Shown here one piece after another: positions 19,102 to 28,343 of a stretch of 64,000 bases of DNA. A program made the translations under genes and the position numbers. Below the pieces are notes generated by a model. The model saw nothing but the letters and a program-made list of their open reading frames with translations, was not told where the DNA came from and searched no databases. The stretch comes from Bacteroidales bacterium (lineage in GTDB: Bacteria > Bacteroidota > Bacteroidia > Bacteroidales > UBA4417), in assembly GCA_016707705.1 (NCBI GenBank), contig JADJHD010000004.1, positions 124,001 to 188,000 on the forward strand, in the 5' to 3' direction. Position 1 is the stretch's first letter; the number at the start of each line of letters is the position of its first letter.

Positions 19102-19479
19102 TTATCTGGCGGCTATGGTTTCAATTTCGATAAGTGCACCAAGGGGCAGCTTAACAACAGAATAGGCAGCCCTTGCCGGACTGTTTTCCGGATAGTAAGA
19201 GCCATAAATCTCATTCATCGCTGCGAAATTATCCATATCACTAAGCAGGCAGGTTGATTTAACTACATCAGAATAGTTGTATCCTGCGGCTTTGAGGATG
19301 GCTCCGATGTTCTTCATGACCTGTTCGGTTTGTTCTTTGATACCCCCTTCAACTATTTTTCCTGTTGCAGGATCAATGGGTACCTGTCCGGAAATAAACA
19401 GCATTCCGTTTGCTTCAATTGCCTGACTGTATGGGCCTATGGCTTTAGGTGCCTTCTCGGAGAATATTACCTTCTTCAT
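19102..19479 (-). CDS. ridA: RidA family enamine/imine deaminase
   Basis: RidA hydrolyses reactive 2-aminoacrylate-type enamines and imines formed by PLP enzymes, such as serine and threonine dehydratases. The 125-residue protein carries the family hallmarks KAIGPYSQAIEANGMLFISG near the N-terminus, IGAILKAAGYNYSDVVKSTC in the middle, and NSPARAAYSVVKLPLGALIE with the substrate-binding arginine near residue 107. It works as a cytoplasmic trimer. It is the promoter-proximal gene of an apparent operon with the S46 peptidase, kinase and regulator, which hints at amino-acid catabolism. A perfect -7 box lies 20 bases upstream. Confidence 0.93.
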   Translation of the reverse strand: MKKVIFSEKAPKAIGPYSQAIEANGMLFISGQVPIDPATGKIVEGGIKEQTEQVMKNIGAILKAAGYNYSDVVKSTCLLSDMDNFAAMNEIYGSYYPENSPARAAYSVVKLPLGALIEIETIAAR

Positions 19480-19498
19480 GATTAACTGATTAATTCTT

Positions 19499-19506
19499 CA
19501 AATGTA
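19499..19506 (-). promoter_or_regulatory. -7 box (TACATTTG) upstream of ridA
   Basis: TACATTTG on the minus strand matches TAnnTTTG and sits about 20 bases before the ridA ATG. As the three downstream genes have gaps of 46, 18 and -4 bases, this is probably the promoter for all four. Confidence 0.6.
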
Positions 19507-19769
19507 TAAAAAACACTTCAGAACTGATTGGGCAATATGTCCTTTTAGGGAAGACATTGGATCAGGAACTGTTAATCTATTGCATTGTCACAATAAATTA
19601 TCAACACGGGTAATCGTTACAAGACATTTATTGTAACTTTACTTATCGGGAAAATGCTACTTTGGAATCTCTGAATTATTGATTCAGAATCAGTTCAATA
19701 GTGCAAATTTGTCAAGCGGGAAATGCCACATTCAATATATCACCTCGTTCGTTTTCAATATTTTCGATT

Positions 19770-22400
19770 ATGAAGAATCAGGAAGATCTGTTCTCGGCAA
19801 CGGACCATGTGACAGGTGGGAGAATAAATGAAGTTGCCAGCCCTGGGGTAATCAATCTTGAGATTGATGGCCGGGTTTTGCAATGCAGTGAATGTTTGGA
19901 CGAATGGTTTGGAGCTGAAGGTTCATTCAGGACAGGTGTTTCTTTGTTTGAAGTTCATGGAAATGAATGGATTCAACAGGTGATAGTCAAAAGGACTGTT
20001 GGGGCTAATTACGAAGGTTTGCTTTATTCTTCAATGAGCGTTGAAGCAGTACCGGTTAGTATGCAATGGTCTATTCTGAAAGGGAATGCTAAATCGAAGG
20101 ACTCGGTAATTCTGATGTTTGAGCGCAAATCCGAAATTAAATCCCTACAGACTGAGGATAAATGGGAAGCTGAAAAACTTAGGATCATCTTTGAAAATAT
20201 TAGTGATATAGTTTCGCTTCATTCACTCAGGGGCGATTTTCTTTACATAACTCCTTCCGTTCAGCGGTTGAATGGGTACACTCCGGAAGAGATGATGGAT
20301 TTGGGTGGATTTCATGCCATTCATCCTCAGGATGTTCATTTAATTCAGGATTTCCTTGGCAAATTATCTGACCATCAGGAACCAATAAAGCTGCAATACA
20401 AGTTAATCCATAAGGATGGGCATATTATCTGGGTGGAAAGTATCAGTCAGGTGATAAAAGATGAAAATGGCAAGCCGGCACTGATTTCTGTTGTAACAAG
20501 GGATATTACCGTTTCTCATTTGCTGGAAGAGAATGTTAAGGCCAGTGAGGAGAAGTACAGGATTTTGGTTAAGAATTTACCTACCGGACTAATTCTCATA
20601 AATATCAAAGGGGAGATTCTGGAGGTTAATCAGGCGATGCTTGATATTTTGGGTTCACCGGGAGAAGAGCCAACACGAATGATTAATCTCTTTGAATTTG
20701 AAAATATCATTAAAGCTGGAATTACTGAAGATTTAAGTAAATGCATTACTGACGGAAAAGTGATTGTCGGGCAGGCAGAATACATTAGTAAATGGGGCAA
20801 AAAAAGCCATCTTTATTATAGTCTTGTGCCGCTTTTCGACTCGTCCTCTGCAGTGAATCAGGTATTGTGCAATGTCAGGGATGTTACCCGGATAAAGCGG
20901 GCGGAGGAGAAAAGCCATCAGCAGATAGATTTTCTGAATGTTGTCATAAACACCATGCAAGAGCCATTCTTTGTCAAGGATGAGAATCACAAATGGATTA
21001 TGCTGAATGATGCAGCTGTTGGGATGATGGGGTATCCCCGTGAAAGCCTGCTTGGGAAATCAGACTATGATCTGTATCCGAGAGAACAGGCTGATATTTT
21101 TTGGGCAAAGGATAATTGGGTTTTTGAAAACGGCTCCAATGTGAATGAGGAAACCATTACATGGAAAGATGGTTCGGAGCGGGTCATCATAACCTACAAG
21201 CATCTTTATACTGAAACCTCTACAGGGAAAAGGTATATAGTAGGAACCATACATGATATAACTGACCTGAAGCTAAGTGAGAACCTGCTCAGGGAAAGCG
21301 AGAATAAATATCATGAGTTATTCGACAATGCAATTGACTATGTCTTCACCACTGATCTTGAGGGTAGGTTCACCAATGCAAACAAGACCATGCTTCAGCG
21401 TTTGAATACAACTGTTGAGAATATTTCCAGCTATTGTATCTATGACTTTTGCAAGCCGGAGATCCTTGAGGAGGCCAGAATGCTTAAGGCACATCTTATT
21501 GAGGATGGAAGCATTGAACCGTTTGAAATAGAAACACCTGAAAGGGAAGGAAAGGTATCCATTCTCGAAGTGCAGGCAAGGCTCATTTATAATAACGGTA
21601 AGGCAACCGGCATTCAGGGAATCGCAAGGGATGTAAGTGAGAAAAAGCTCGCCAGTCAGAAGCTTGAACAAATGAACCGGGAATTGCAGGAATTGAATGC
21701 AAGCAAGGATAAGTTTTATTCCATTATAGCCCATGACCTGAAGAATCCTTTCAATAGCCTGATTGGTTTCTCCGAGTTACTTCTTGAAGACTTCGATGTG
21801 TTGAGTAAGGATGAAATGCGGGATTATGTTGGGATTATTCGCAATACTGCAAAGAATTCTTTGATTCTGCTTGAGAACCTTCTTGCCTGGTCGCGTTTGC
21901 AAACCGGGAGAATGGTATACAATCCAGTTAAACTAGCTCTTTCGAGCGAAATTGATGCAGCTGTCACGGTGTTGTTCAGCCTTTCCTACAAGAAGAAAAT
22001 TGAGGTTGACAATGAAGTGGAAAAATCTGTTCTTGTAAAGGCCGACCAGAATATGCTTCTTTCTGTGCTTCATAACTTGCTGATGAATGCCATTAAGTTT
22101 ACTCCTTCCAACGGCAGGATATGGATTACATGCTCACAGGGCATTGACGAAAATACAGGCCCCTATGCACTGGTTTCCGTAAATGACAATGGGACAGGTA
22201 TCAGTAAAGATAATATGGCCAAGCTCTTCTCCCTGACCAAGCCGTTTACTATGCCCGGAACTGATAAGGAGACCGGCACAGGATTAGGCCTGCTACTCAC
22301 CAGGGAGATGGTAGAAAAACATGGAGGCGCATTGTTTATTGAAAGTGAGCCTGGTAAAGGTTCCTCTTTTTCATTCAGGATTCCCCTCTTTGTCCCATAA
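19770..22400 (+). CDS. Multi-PAS orphan histidine kinase (kinase 1 of a cluster of three)
   Basis: This soluble kinase has no membrane segments. After an N-terminal stretch of about 130 residues come four PAS-like domains (starting near EAEKLRIIFENISD, SEEKYRILVKNLPT, LNVVINTMQEPFF and SENKYHELFDNAID), a HisKA dimer domain with the phospho-histidine in SIIAHDLKNPF, and a HATPase with NLLMNAIKFTP, DNGTGIS and GTGLGLLL. No receiver gene is adjacent. The frame is open from a GTG at 19701, but the ATG at 19770 (MKNQEDLF, 876 residues) looks more natural; the choice is not certain. The C-terminal third is closely similar to the two kinases that follow, so the three are paralogues. Confidence 0.88.
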   Translation: MKNQEDLFSATDHVTGGRINEVASPGVINLEIDGRVLQCSECLDEWFGAEGSFRTGVSLFEVHGNEWIQQVIVKRTVGANYEGLLYSSMSVEAVPVSMQWSILKGNAKSKDSVILMFERKSEIKSLQTEDKWEAEKLRIIFENISDIVSLHSLRGDFLYITPSVQRLNGYTPEEMMDLGGFHAIHPQDVHLIQDFLGKLSDHQEPIKLQYKLIHKDGHIIWVESISQVIKDENGKPALISVVTRDITVSHLLEENVKASEEKYRILVKNLPTGLILINIKGEILEVNQAMLDILGSPGEEPTRMINLFEFENIIKAGITEDLSKCITDGKVIVGQAEYISKWGKKSHLYYSLVPLFDSSSAVNQVLCNVRDVTRIKRAEEKSHQQIDFLNVVINTMQEPFFVKDENHKWIMLNDAAVGMMGYPRESLLGKSDYDLYPREQADIFWAKDNWVFENGSNVNEETITWKDGSERVIITYKHLYTETSTGKRYIVGTIHDITDLKLSENLLRESENKYHELFDNAIDYVFTTDLEGRFTNANKTMLQRLNTTVENISSYCIYDFCKPEILEEARMLKAHLIEDGSIEPFEIETPEREGKVSILEVQARLIYNNGKATGIQGIARDVSEKKLASQKLEQMNRELQELNASKDKFYSIIAHDLKNPFNSLIGFSELLLEDFDVLSKDEMRDYVGIIRNTAKNSLILLENLLAWSRLQTGRMVYNPVKLALSSEIDAAVTVLFSLSYKKKIEVDNEVEKSVLVKADQNMLLSVLHNLLMNAIKFTPSNGRIWITCSQGIDENTGPYALVSVNDNGTGISKDNMAKLFSLTKPFTMPGTDKETGTGLGLLLTREMVEKHGGALFIESEPGKGSSFSFRIPLFVP

Positions 22401-22720
22401 CAGAAAGTTTTTCCTTAATTTGAATATTTGTTCTGATAATTATTTGATGTTTTTGTGATTGTTGAAGAAGGATTAATGAGAAAAATCGTAGTCAGACCTA
22501 TTTTTTTAAAATATTATATTTGTCGTTGTAAATATCTCTTTATAAGATAGTTGATAAGATTAATATTTCACTTATTTAAAATGAGTTTCAATAGTAAAAT
22601 TCTTGTTTCCGGTGCTTGGCATATAATTTGCTTACTAGGGTGCAAGAGTGAAAAAAACATACAAATAGGATTTTTAAGATACACTGAAAATTTGTATCTT
22701 TATTAAACCCAACAGGGAAT
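22401..22720 (+). promoter_or_regulatory. AT-rich upstream region of kinase 2 with a hairpin overlapping a -7-like box
   Basis: This 320-base gap has no gene. At its 3' end AAGATACA (22676-22683) and TGTATCTT (22693-22700) form a perfect 8-bp inverted repeat with a 9-base loop. The right arm overlaps TATCTTTA (22695-22702), one base from the -7 consensus, 19 bases before the ATG. It could be an operator or a leader hairpin. Confidence 0.4.
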
Positions 22721-25180
22721 ATGCACAATCAGAGTGAGGAGAAGAATTCTGAAAGCATGTTTATCCCTAATTCAGCTGATTTTGTCGGCCAGGGGATGCT
22801 ACTTTCAAATGAGACCTGGGAGCACGTAATAGATGCTTCACAAGGCCTCATTGCACTCATCACGCCCGATTTTCGTATTCAAAAGATTAACAAGGCTTTA
22901 GCTTCCTATCTTGGCGGTAGTCCTTCACAATTTGAAGGTAAACCTTGTTATCAGGTGCTGCATGGAAACCAGCAACCCAATCCTGATTGTCCGTTTATGA
23001 AATTCGACGGCAAACCGGGTGTAATCTCATCAATAGTAGAGGATAAAGTGTTTGGTAAATCCCTGGTGAAAGCAATACCAATGCTTGAAGCCGACGGAAA
23101 ACTTACCGGATGCCTTCATGTTATAGAGCCCCTTGACGGTTCAATGTCCGACGCAAGGCAAGCTGATGTTGAACGTTCCATGTATTCCATGGTTAATGCC
23201 ATGCCAAATCCCACAGTGATGTGTGATACGGCAGGTAAAATCCTTTATGCTTCCACCGGTTTCCTGTCATTGACCGGTATCACGGATCCAATAGCAGTTC
23301 CGGGAAGTAACTTTATCTCCTTCCTGGTTCATGAGGACATAGAAAAAGCCTGGCTGGATTTCAATGCTGTCTGCATGGGCAGCAGGAAAAAAGCCGAGGG
23401 ACAGTTTCTGGTACGCCGCGCCAAAAGGGATTCCATCAAGGTAGAGATTGTCATGATGCCGGTATTGAACGGAGGACAATCCATCAATAATGTCATGATA
23501 TCTTTCCGGGATATTTCGGGAGAGATGGATCTTGAAGAATCAGCAAATAAGAATCATATCCGGTTAAGCCGCTTTAACAAGACATTTCTGGGATTTTCCC
23601 CGGAACCGGCCCTGAATATTAATCGACTTATCACCCTGCTCGGAGAAATGCTTGGTGCTTCATCATCAAGTTTTACCAGAATTGAGAATGGGAAGATTAC
23701 TCCTTTCGCATCATGGCAGTCTCCATTTATGCAGGATTTCACCCCGGAAATAACTGACAATATCGTTTACAGGCAATATCTTGATACAAGAGAGGACTTA
23801 ATTTACCTTTCAAGACCCCAGTTGGCAAGTTCCTTGCTTGAATACCCTGAATTGCATGAACAGTTTGGCATAAAGAGCATGCTGGGAATAACAGTAAAGA
23901 CTGGAAATGCTATTACCGGACTGATATCTGTAGTATTTACCTTTAACTATCAGCTAAGGTCTGATGACAGGGAATTCTGTTCCATGATCTCTTCAGCACT
24001 TGCACTGGAAGGTTCAAGAGCAGCCACTACCAAGACTGCTGAGGTAAATGACCTCAACTACAGGGAACTTTTTGATTTCTTTACGGATTCAATTTATATC
24101 ATTGATCCCGACGGAGCCTTTATTGATGTGAATACAGGGGCAACGAGGATGTATGGCTACAATCGCGAAGAAATGATAGGCCGTACTCCTGAAATGCTTT
24201 CCGCACCAGGTAAAAATGATCCCGTTCAGATGGCGGAATCCTTGAAGAAGGCTTTCAATGGCGATGCTCAGGTACTTGAATGGTGGGGAATCAGGAAAAA
24301 TGGCGAGGTATTTCCCAAGGATATAGTCCTGAACCGGGGTCGCTATTTTGGAAGGGATGTTGTAATCGCGATCGGAAGGGATATAACAGAGCGTAAACTG
24401 GTTGAACAAAAGTTGCTTGAATATAATCTTGAGCTTAAGGAAACCAACCAGAGCAAGGATAAATTCTTCAGCATCCTTGCCCATGACCTCAAAAATCCGT
24501 TTGGTGGCTTGCTGGGGTTCATTGACCTTCTTTATGAAGATATCGATGAGTTGAGCACCGATCAGGTAAAGGAGTACCTGCAGAATATCAGGACCGCTTC
24601 CTATCATACCTATTCTTTGCTGGAGAACTTATTGGAATGGTCGAGAATTCAGACCGGCAAGGTAGCATTCAGGCCCTCAAAATTTGATCTCAGGGAAGAG
24701 GTGGAATCAGTACTTATGGTACTGGAAGCCAATTCCATTCGTAAAAATATTAAACTGGTCAATCAGATTGAACCAGGGGTTGTAGCCGAAGCTGACCGTA
24801 ATATGATCCATTCGGTAATCCAGAATCTGACAACCAACGCTATAAAATTCAGCAACTCCAGTTCTTCTGTAATTATTTCAGGCAAAGTTCTTCCTTCAGC
24901 AGCTGACAGTCTGGCGGTAACCGACAGTATTGATAAACCGAGAAGATGGTTTGAACTGAGTGTCTCTGATACAGGAATTGGAATCCCGGAGGAAATAATG
25001 CCCAGACTATTTAAGCTCGACGGACAGTTTTCAATGGCTGGGACTGCAAATGAACCTGGTACAGGACTTGGACTGATTCTTTGCAAGGAAATGGTTGAAA
25101 AAAATGGAGGAAAAATCAGAGTAGAAAGTATTCAGAACAATGGTTCTACTTTTATCTTCACCTTACCCCTCAGCGAATAA
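22721..25180 (+). CDS. PAS-PAS-GAF-PAS orphan histidine kinase (kinase 2)
   Basis: The 819-residue cytoplasmic kinase begins with a PAS domain carrying C76, H81 and C90 in the pattern C-Y-x3-H-G-x7-C-P, then a second PAS (SMVNAMPNPTVMCDT), a GAF-like region (about residues 295-430), a third PAS (YRELFDFFTDSIYIID), HisKA with ILAHDLKNPFGG, and a HATPase with NLTTNAIKFSN, DTGIGIPEE and GTGLGLILCKEM. No membrane helix is present, so it would sense an internal cue. No cognate regulator is nearby. The cysteine/histidine motif recurs with identical spacing in kinase 3, which suggests a shared redox, metal or cofactor signal. Confidence 0.88.
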   Translation: MHNQSEEKNSESMFIPNSADFVGQGMLLSNETWEHVIDASQGLIALITPDFRIQKINKALASYLGGSPSQFEGKPCYQVLHGNQQPNPDCPFMKFDGKPGVISSIVEDKVFGKSLVKAIPMLEADGKLTGCLHVIEPLDGSMSDARQADVERSMYSMVNAMPNPTVMCDTAGKILYASTGFLSLTGITDPIAVPGSNFISFLVHEDIEKAWLDFNAVCMGSRKKAEGQFLVRRAKRDSIKVEIVMMPVLNGGQSINNVMISFRDISGEMDLEESANKNHIRLSRFNKTFLGFSPEPALNINRLITLLGEMLGASSSSFTRIENGKITPFASWQSPFMQDFTPEITDNIVYRQYLDTREDLIYLSRPQLASSLLEYPELHEQFGIKSMLGITVKTGNAITGLISVVFTFNYQLRSDDREFCSMISSALALEGSRAATTKTAEVNDLNYRELFDFFTDSIYIIDPDGAFIDVNTGATRMYGYNREEMIGRTPEMLSAPGKNDPVQMAESLKKAFNGDAQVLEWWGIRKNGEVFPKDIVLNRGRYFGRDVVIAIGRDITERKLVEQKLLEYNLELKETNQSKDKFFSILAHDLKNPFGGLLGFIDLLYEDIDELSTDQVKEYLQNIRTASYHTYSLLENLLEWSRIQTGKVAFRPSKFDLREEVESVLMVLEANSIRKNIKLVNQIEPGVVAEADRNMIHSVIQNLTTNAIKFSNSSSSVIISGKVLPSAADSLAVTDSIDKPRRWFELSVSDTGIGIPEEIMPRLFKLDGQFSMAGTANEPGTGLGLILCKEMVEKNGGKIRVESIQNNGSTFIFTLPLSE

Positions 25181-25827
25181 TTCTACAATTTGATAAGTTT
25201 TTCATCCCGTTCCTTTGAGGTTCAGGGATAATTTGTTCTATGTTAAATATCAGATAGTCAAAAATTTGCATTTTTTATTTCAGCTGATATCAGCAGAGAT
25301 TCATCTACAATTTTCATGTGGTCATTAAACAAAGTTTCCAATTTTGATTGTTAATTCCTGATGCCTTGATTTTTGCCCGAAACAAGCTGGATCTGGCCTG
25401 AACTTAAGGGGAAATTGAAACTTTTAGTTGATTGGTGTGTTTATTTAGACTAATCAGAATTCTTACCGCTGATTTTTATAATTCAACTTACTGAAATGCT
25501 TGCCAAATAAGATGATTGAAAAAGCGATGCTTTTAAGGTCATTCTAAACAAGACTTACACCTACGGTGAGAAAGATTTTTTTTAACACTTTTGCAGCTTT
25601 TCGGTTGAAAAATCATTGTAATGATTCATTTTTTAGACTGAAAACTACTACTTGTTGCACCTCAAATCTGCTTGTAAATGACTCGAATTTACGCTTTGAA
25701 TAGGTTTATTTATCAAATGAATGCTGGGTCACAGTGTGATGTGAATACTGAAAATGGAGGTTGTATTTAATAACCTCATGAATATCACTATTTTCATCTG
25801 TACCCAACTAGTATTAATTACCTGTTT
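25181..25827 (+). other. 647-base AT-rich intergenic region upstream of kinase 3
   Basis: No convincing gene is visible. The stretch contains a perfect 12-base palindrome GCTGATATCAGC (25283-25294), TCACAGTGTGA (25729-25739), and a hairpin GAGGTT/AACCTC (25757-25762 and 25772-25777) some 50 bases before the ATG of kinase 3. It may hold a long leader or regulatory sites. I could not recognise an RNA family. Confidence 0.3.
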
Positions 25828-27033
25828 ATGCAAGAAGATCAGTTAGATAGTACTGACAATGAACTCCCTTCGCAACAATCAAACGAAACCGGGGCTTCGA
25901 AACCACCTTCACTTCCTGATTCGGTTTGGGAAGCAATCTTCGATTCAATTCCTGATCTGGTAACAGTTATTGACAAGCACTGTAATGTTATCAGGGCCAA
26001 TAAGGCTATGACCGAAAGGCTTGGAAAAAGTGAAAAAAGAATAGTTGGTATGCATTGCTATGAGTCGATTCATGGCATGATGAATCCTCATGAAGGTTGC
26101 CCCCATGTTGAAATGCTGAAGGATGGAAAGGGTCATGTGGCTGAATTGTATGAACCATTACTTGACGGGGTTTTTCTGGTATCAACTACTCCTGTATTCG
26201 ATAAGAATGGAGAAATTATGGGCAGTGTTCACATTGCCAGGGATATAACTGACAGGAAACAGGCAGAGAATAAGCTTCAGGAATACAACAAGGAATTGCA
26301 GGAGTTGAATACCAATAAGGACAAATTCTTCAGTGTGATTGCCCATGACCTGAAAAGTCCGTTCCAGGGATTGCTGGGCTTCACGGACCTGCTTCTCGAA
26401 GATTACGATATTCTTGAGAAGGAGGAGATCCGGAAGTATGTTATGAATATCAGGAATGCCTCCTATAATACCTATTCATTGCTTGAGAATCTGCTTGAAT
26501 GGTCGAGGATGCAGTCGGGAAGAATACAGTTCAAACCGGTGAAATTCGATATCTGCAATGAGGTAACAGGGGTGCTTGATATATTGAACAGCAATGCCAT
26601 CAGAAAGGGAATCGTTCTGAACAATTCAATGCAGCAGGGATGTGAGGTGGAAGCTGATCAGCATATGATCCATTCTGTGATTCAGAATCTTATTTCCAAT
26701 GCTATTAAATTCTCCAATCCAAGGGGAAGGGTAAGTGTAAGTGCAGAGATTAAGCCCTACAAACAGACACAAGGGATAATCAACTATACCAAAAAAAGAA
26801 AGTGTATTCAGGTAAATGTAAAGGATGAAGGTATAGGCATACATCCCGATGCCATTAGCAGGATTTTCAGCCTGACTGACCACTATACCAACTATGGTAC
26901 GGCCAATGAGCCGGGAACCGGACTTGGACTTATTCTATCAAAGGAAATGATTGAAAGGAATGGTGGTGAACTCACTGTTCAGAGTACTCCCGGAAATGGA
27001 TCCACTTTCTCCTTCACCCTTCCACTGGTGTGA
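25828..27033 (+). CDS. Single-PAS orphan histidine kinase (kinase 3)
   Basis: At 401 residues this is the smallest of the three paralogous kinases. One PAS domain (about residues 33-145) contains C77, H82 and C91 in the same spacing as kinase 2, within MHCYESIHG and EGCPH. It is followed by a short coiled coil (QEYNKELQELNTNKDKF), HisKA with VIAHDLKSPFQG, and a HATPase with NLISNAIKFSN, DEGIGIHPD and GTGLGLILSKEM. It is cytoplasmic and lacks an adjacent response regulator. Its stop is followed immediately by a large non-coding repeat region. The C-terminal halves of kinases 1-3 suggest local duplication followed by change of sensor domains. Confidence 0.9.
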   Translation: MQEDQLDSTDNELPSQQSNETGASKPPSLPDSVWEAIFDSIPDLVTVIDKHCNVIRANKAMTERLGKSEKRIVGMHCYESIHGMMNPHEGCPHVEMLKDGKGHVAELYEPLLDGVFLVSTTPVFDKNGEIMGSVHIARDITDRKQAENKLQEYNKELQELNTNKDKFFSVIAHDLKSPFQGLLGFTDLLLEDYDILEKEEIRKYVMNIRNASYNTYSLLENLLEWSRMQSGRIQFKPVKFDICNEVTGVLDILNSNAIRKGIVLNNSMQQGCEVEADQHMIHSVIQNLISNAIKFSNPRGRVSVSAEIKPYKQTQGIINYTKKRKCIQVNVKDEGIGIHPDAISRIFSLTDHYTNYGTANEPGTGLGLILSKEMIERNGGELTVQSTPGNGSTFSFTLPLV

Positions 27034-27043
27034 GTTGTTAGTG

Positions 27044-27209
27044 AGTTGTTAGTAGTTTAGTTGTTAGTGGGAAAAGTTCGGGGTTAAAGGTTCGGGGTTC
27101 GGAGTGCGATTTTCTAAATGCAGGGTTTCTGGGTAAATCGTGCCGGGAGGAGTTGTTGGTAGTTTAGTTGTTCGTGGGGAAAGTTCGGGGTTCAAGGTTC
27201 GGGGTTCCG
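27044..27209. repeat. Two copies of a G/T-rich repeat, 107 bases apart
   Basis: Positions 27044-27102 and 27151-27209 are about 90 percent identical (roughly 54 of 59 bases). Each has an AGTTGTT/AGTTTAGTTGTT part followed by two TTCGGGGTT cores. They lie directly after the kinase 3 stop. No gene is supported here. Confidence 0.85.
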
Positions 27210-27317
27210 GAATTAGCAAATAGCAAAAATTGGAACACGAATTCGACTGATCCTCCAACCGGCGGACTCCGCTTCTCATCTTCAGATTTTAAAATCTCCT
27301 CCTCTCAAAGTCTCCTT

Positions 27318-27478
27318 GTCTCCCATTCCCCTTGTCCTCAAGTCAGAAATCTCCAACTAAATCCGCAATCCCCAACCTGCAATTACAAATCCGCAACCCG
27401 CAATCCGCAATCACAATTCCCCCAGTCTCCCATTCCCCTTGTCCTCAAGTCAGAAATCTCCAACTAAATCCGCAATCC
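27318..27478. repeat. Two identical 54-base repeats, 107 bases apart
   Basis: Positions 27318-27371 and 27425-27478 are identical over 54 bases (GTCTCCCATTCCCC through AATCCGCAATCC), then run into variable AATCCGC/AATCTGC heptamers. The intervening and following DNA up to about 27770 is non-coding, with scattered fragments of the same motifs. Confidence 0.9.
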
Positions 27479-27769
27479 GCAATCTGCAATCTGAATTTCC
27501 AATTATTCAAAACAGATAGTTTGAAGTTCTTATGGACTTGATTACTAATATTCAGGATTGTTTTTTGCCACGAATGCACGAATAGTCAAGGAAGATCAAT
27601 ACAGTCCGATATAAACCCAACATTTCACTCTTATATTCCAAATCCTCTGCCCTCCATGCACAAATTCTGCAGAGAACCCGAAAGCCGAAATCTCTCCGTC
27701 TCATTGTCTCCCTATCCTCAGGGCAACAATTATCAATAAAAACCTTAAATCCGCAACACGCAATCACAA

Positions 27770-28338
27770 ATCCCCCAATCTCCCGATCCCCTTGTCCCAT
27801 TGTCACCCAAACCCCAGGTCTCCCAATAAATCCGCAAATCCGGAACAATCAGAAATCCGCAATACGCAATCAACCCTCCCCTTGTCACCCAGTCTCCTTG
27901 TCCCATTGTCTCCCAAACCCCAGGTCTCCCAATAAATCCGCAAATCCGGAACAATCAGAAATCTGCAATCTGCAATCCGCAATCAACCCTCCCCTTGTCA
28001 CCCAGTCCCCTTGTCCCATTGTCTCCCAAACCCCAGGTCTCCCAATAAATCCGCAAATCCGTAACAATCAGAAATCTGCAATCCGCAATCCGCAATCCGC
28101 AATCAACCCTCCCCTTGTCACCCAGTCTCCTTGTCCCATTGTCTCCCAAACCCCAGGTCTCTCAATAAATCCGCAAATCCGGAACAATCAGAAATCCGCA
28201 ATCCGCAATACGCAATCAACCCTCCCCTTGTCACCCAGTCTCCTTGTCCCATTGTCTCCCAAACCCCAGGTCTCCCAATAAATCCACAAATCCGGATCAA
28301 TCAGAAATCCGCAATCCGCAATCCGCAATCCGCAATCA
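27770..28338. repeat. Five-copy compound tandem repeat with an internal 7-base microsatellite
   Basis: The anchor AAACCCCAGGTCTC occurs at 27809, 27915, 28028, 28148 and 28261, so the unit lengths are 106, 113, 120 and 113 bases. All differences are multiples of seven and are explained by the number of AATCCGC-type heptamers in each unit: two, three, four and three, with four in the last. The remaining part of each unit is nearly constant. The array sits between the convergent ends of kinase 3 and lptD and stops six bases from the lptD stop codon. Open frames across it are only by-products of the repetition. Confidence 0.95.
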
Positions 28339-28343
28339 GAAAC

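Noticed and set aside
27809..28338. Possible CRISPR array
   Set aside because: The repeated anchor is not separated by unique spacers. Almost the whole unit repeats and length changes are multiples of a 7-base module. No cas genes are near.
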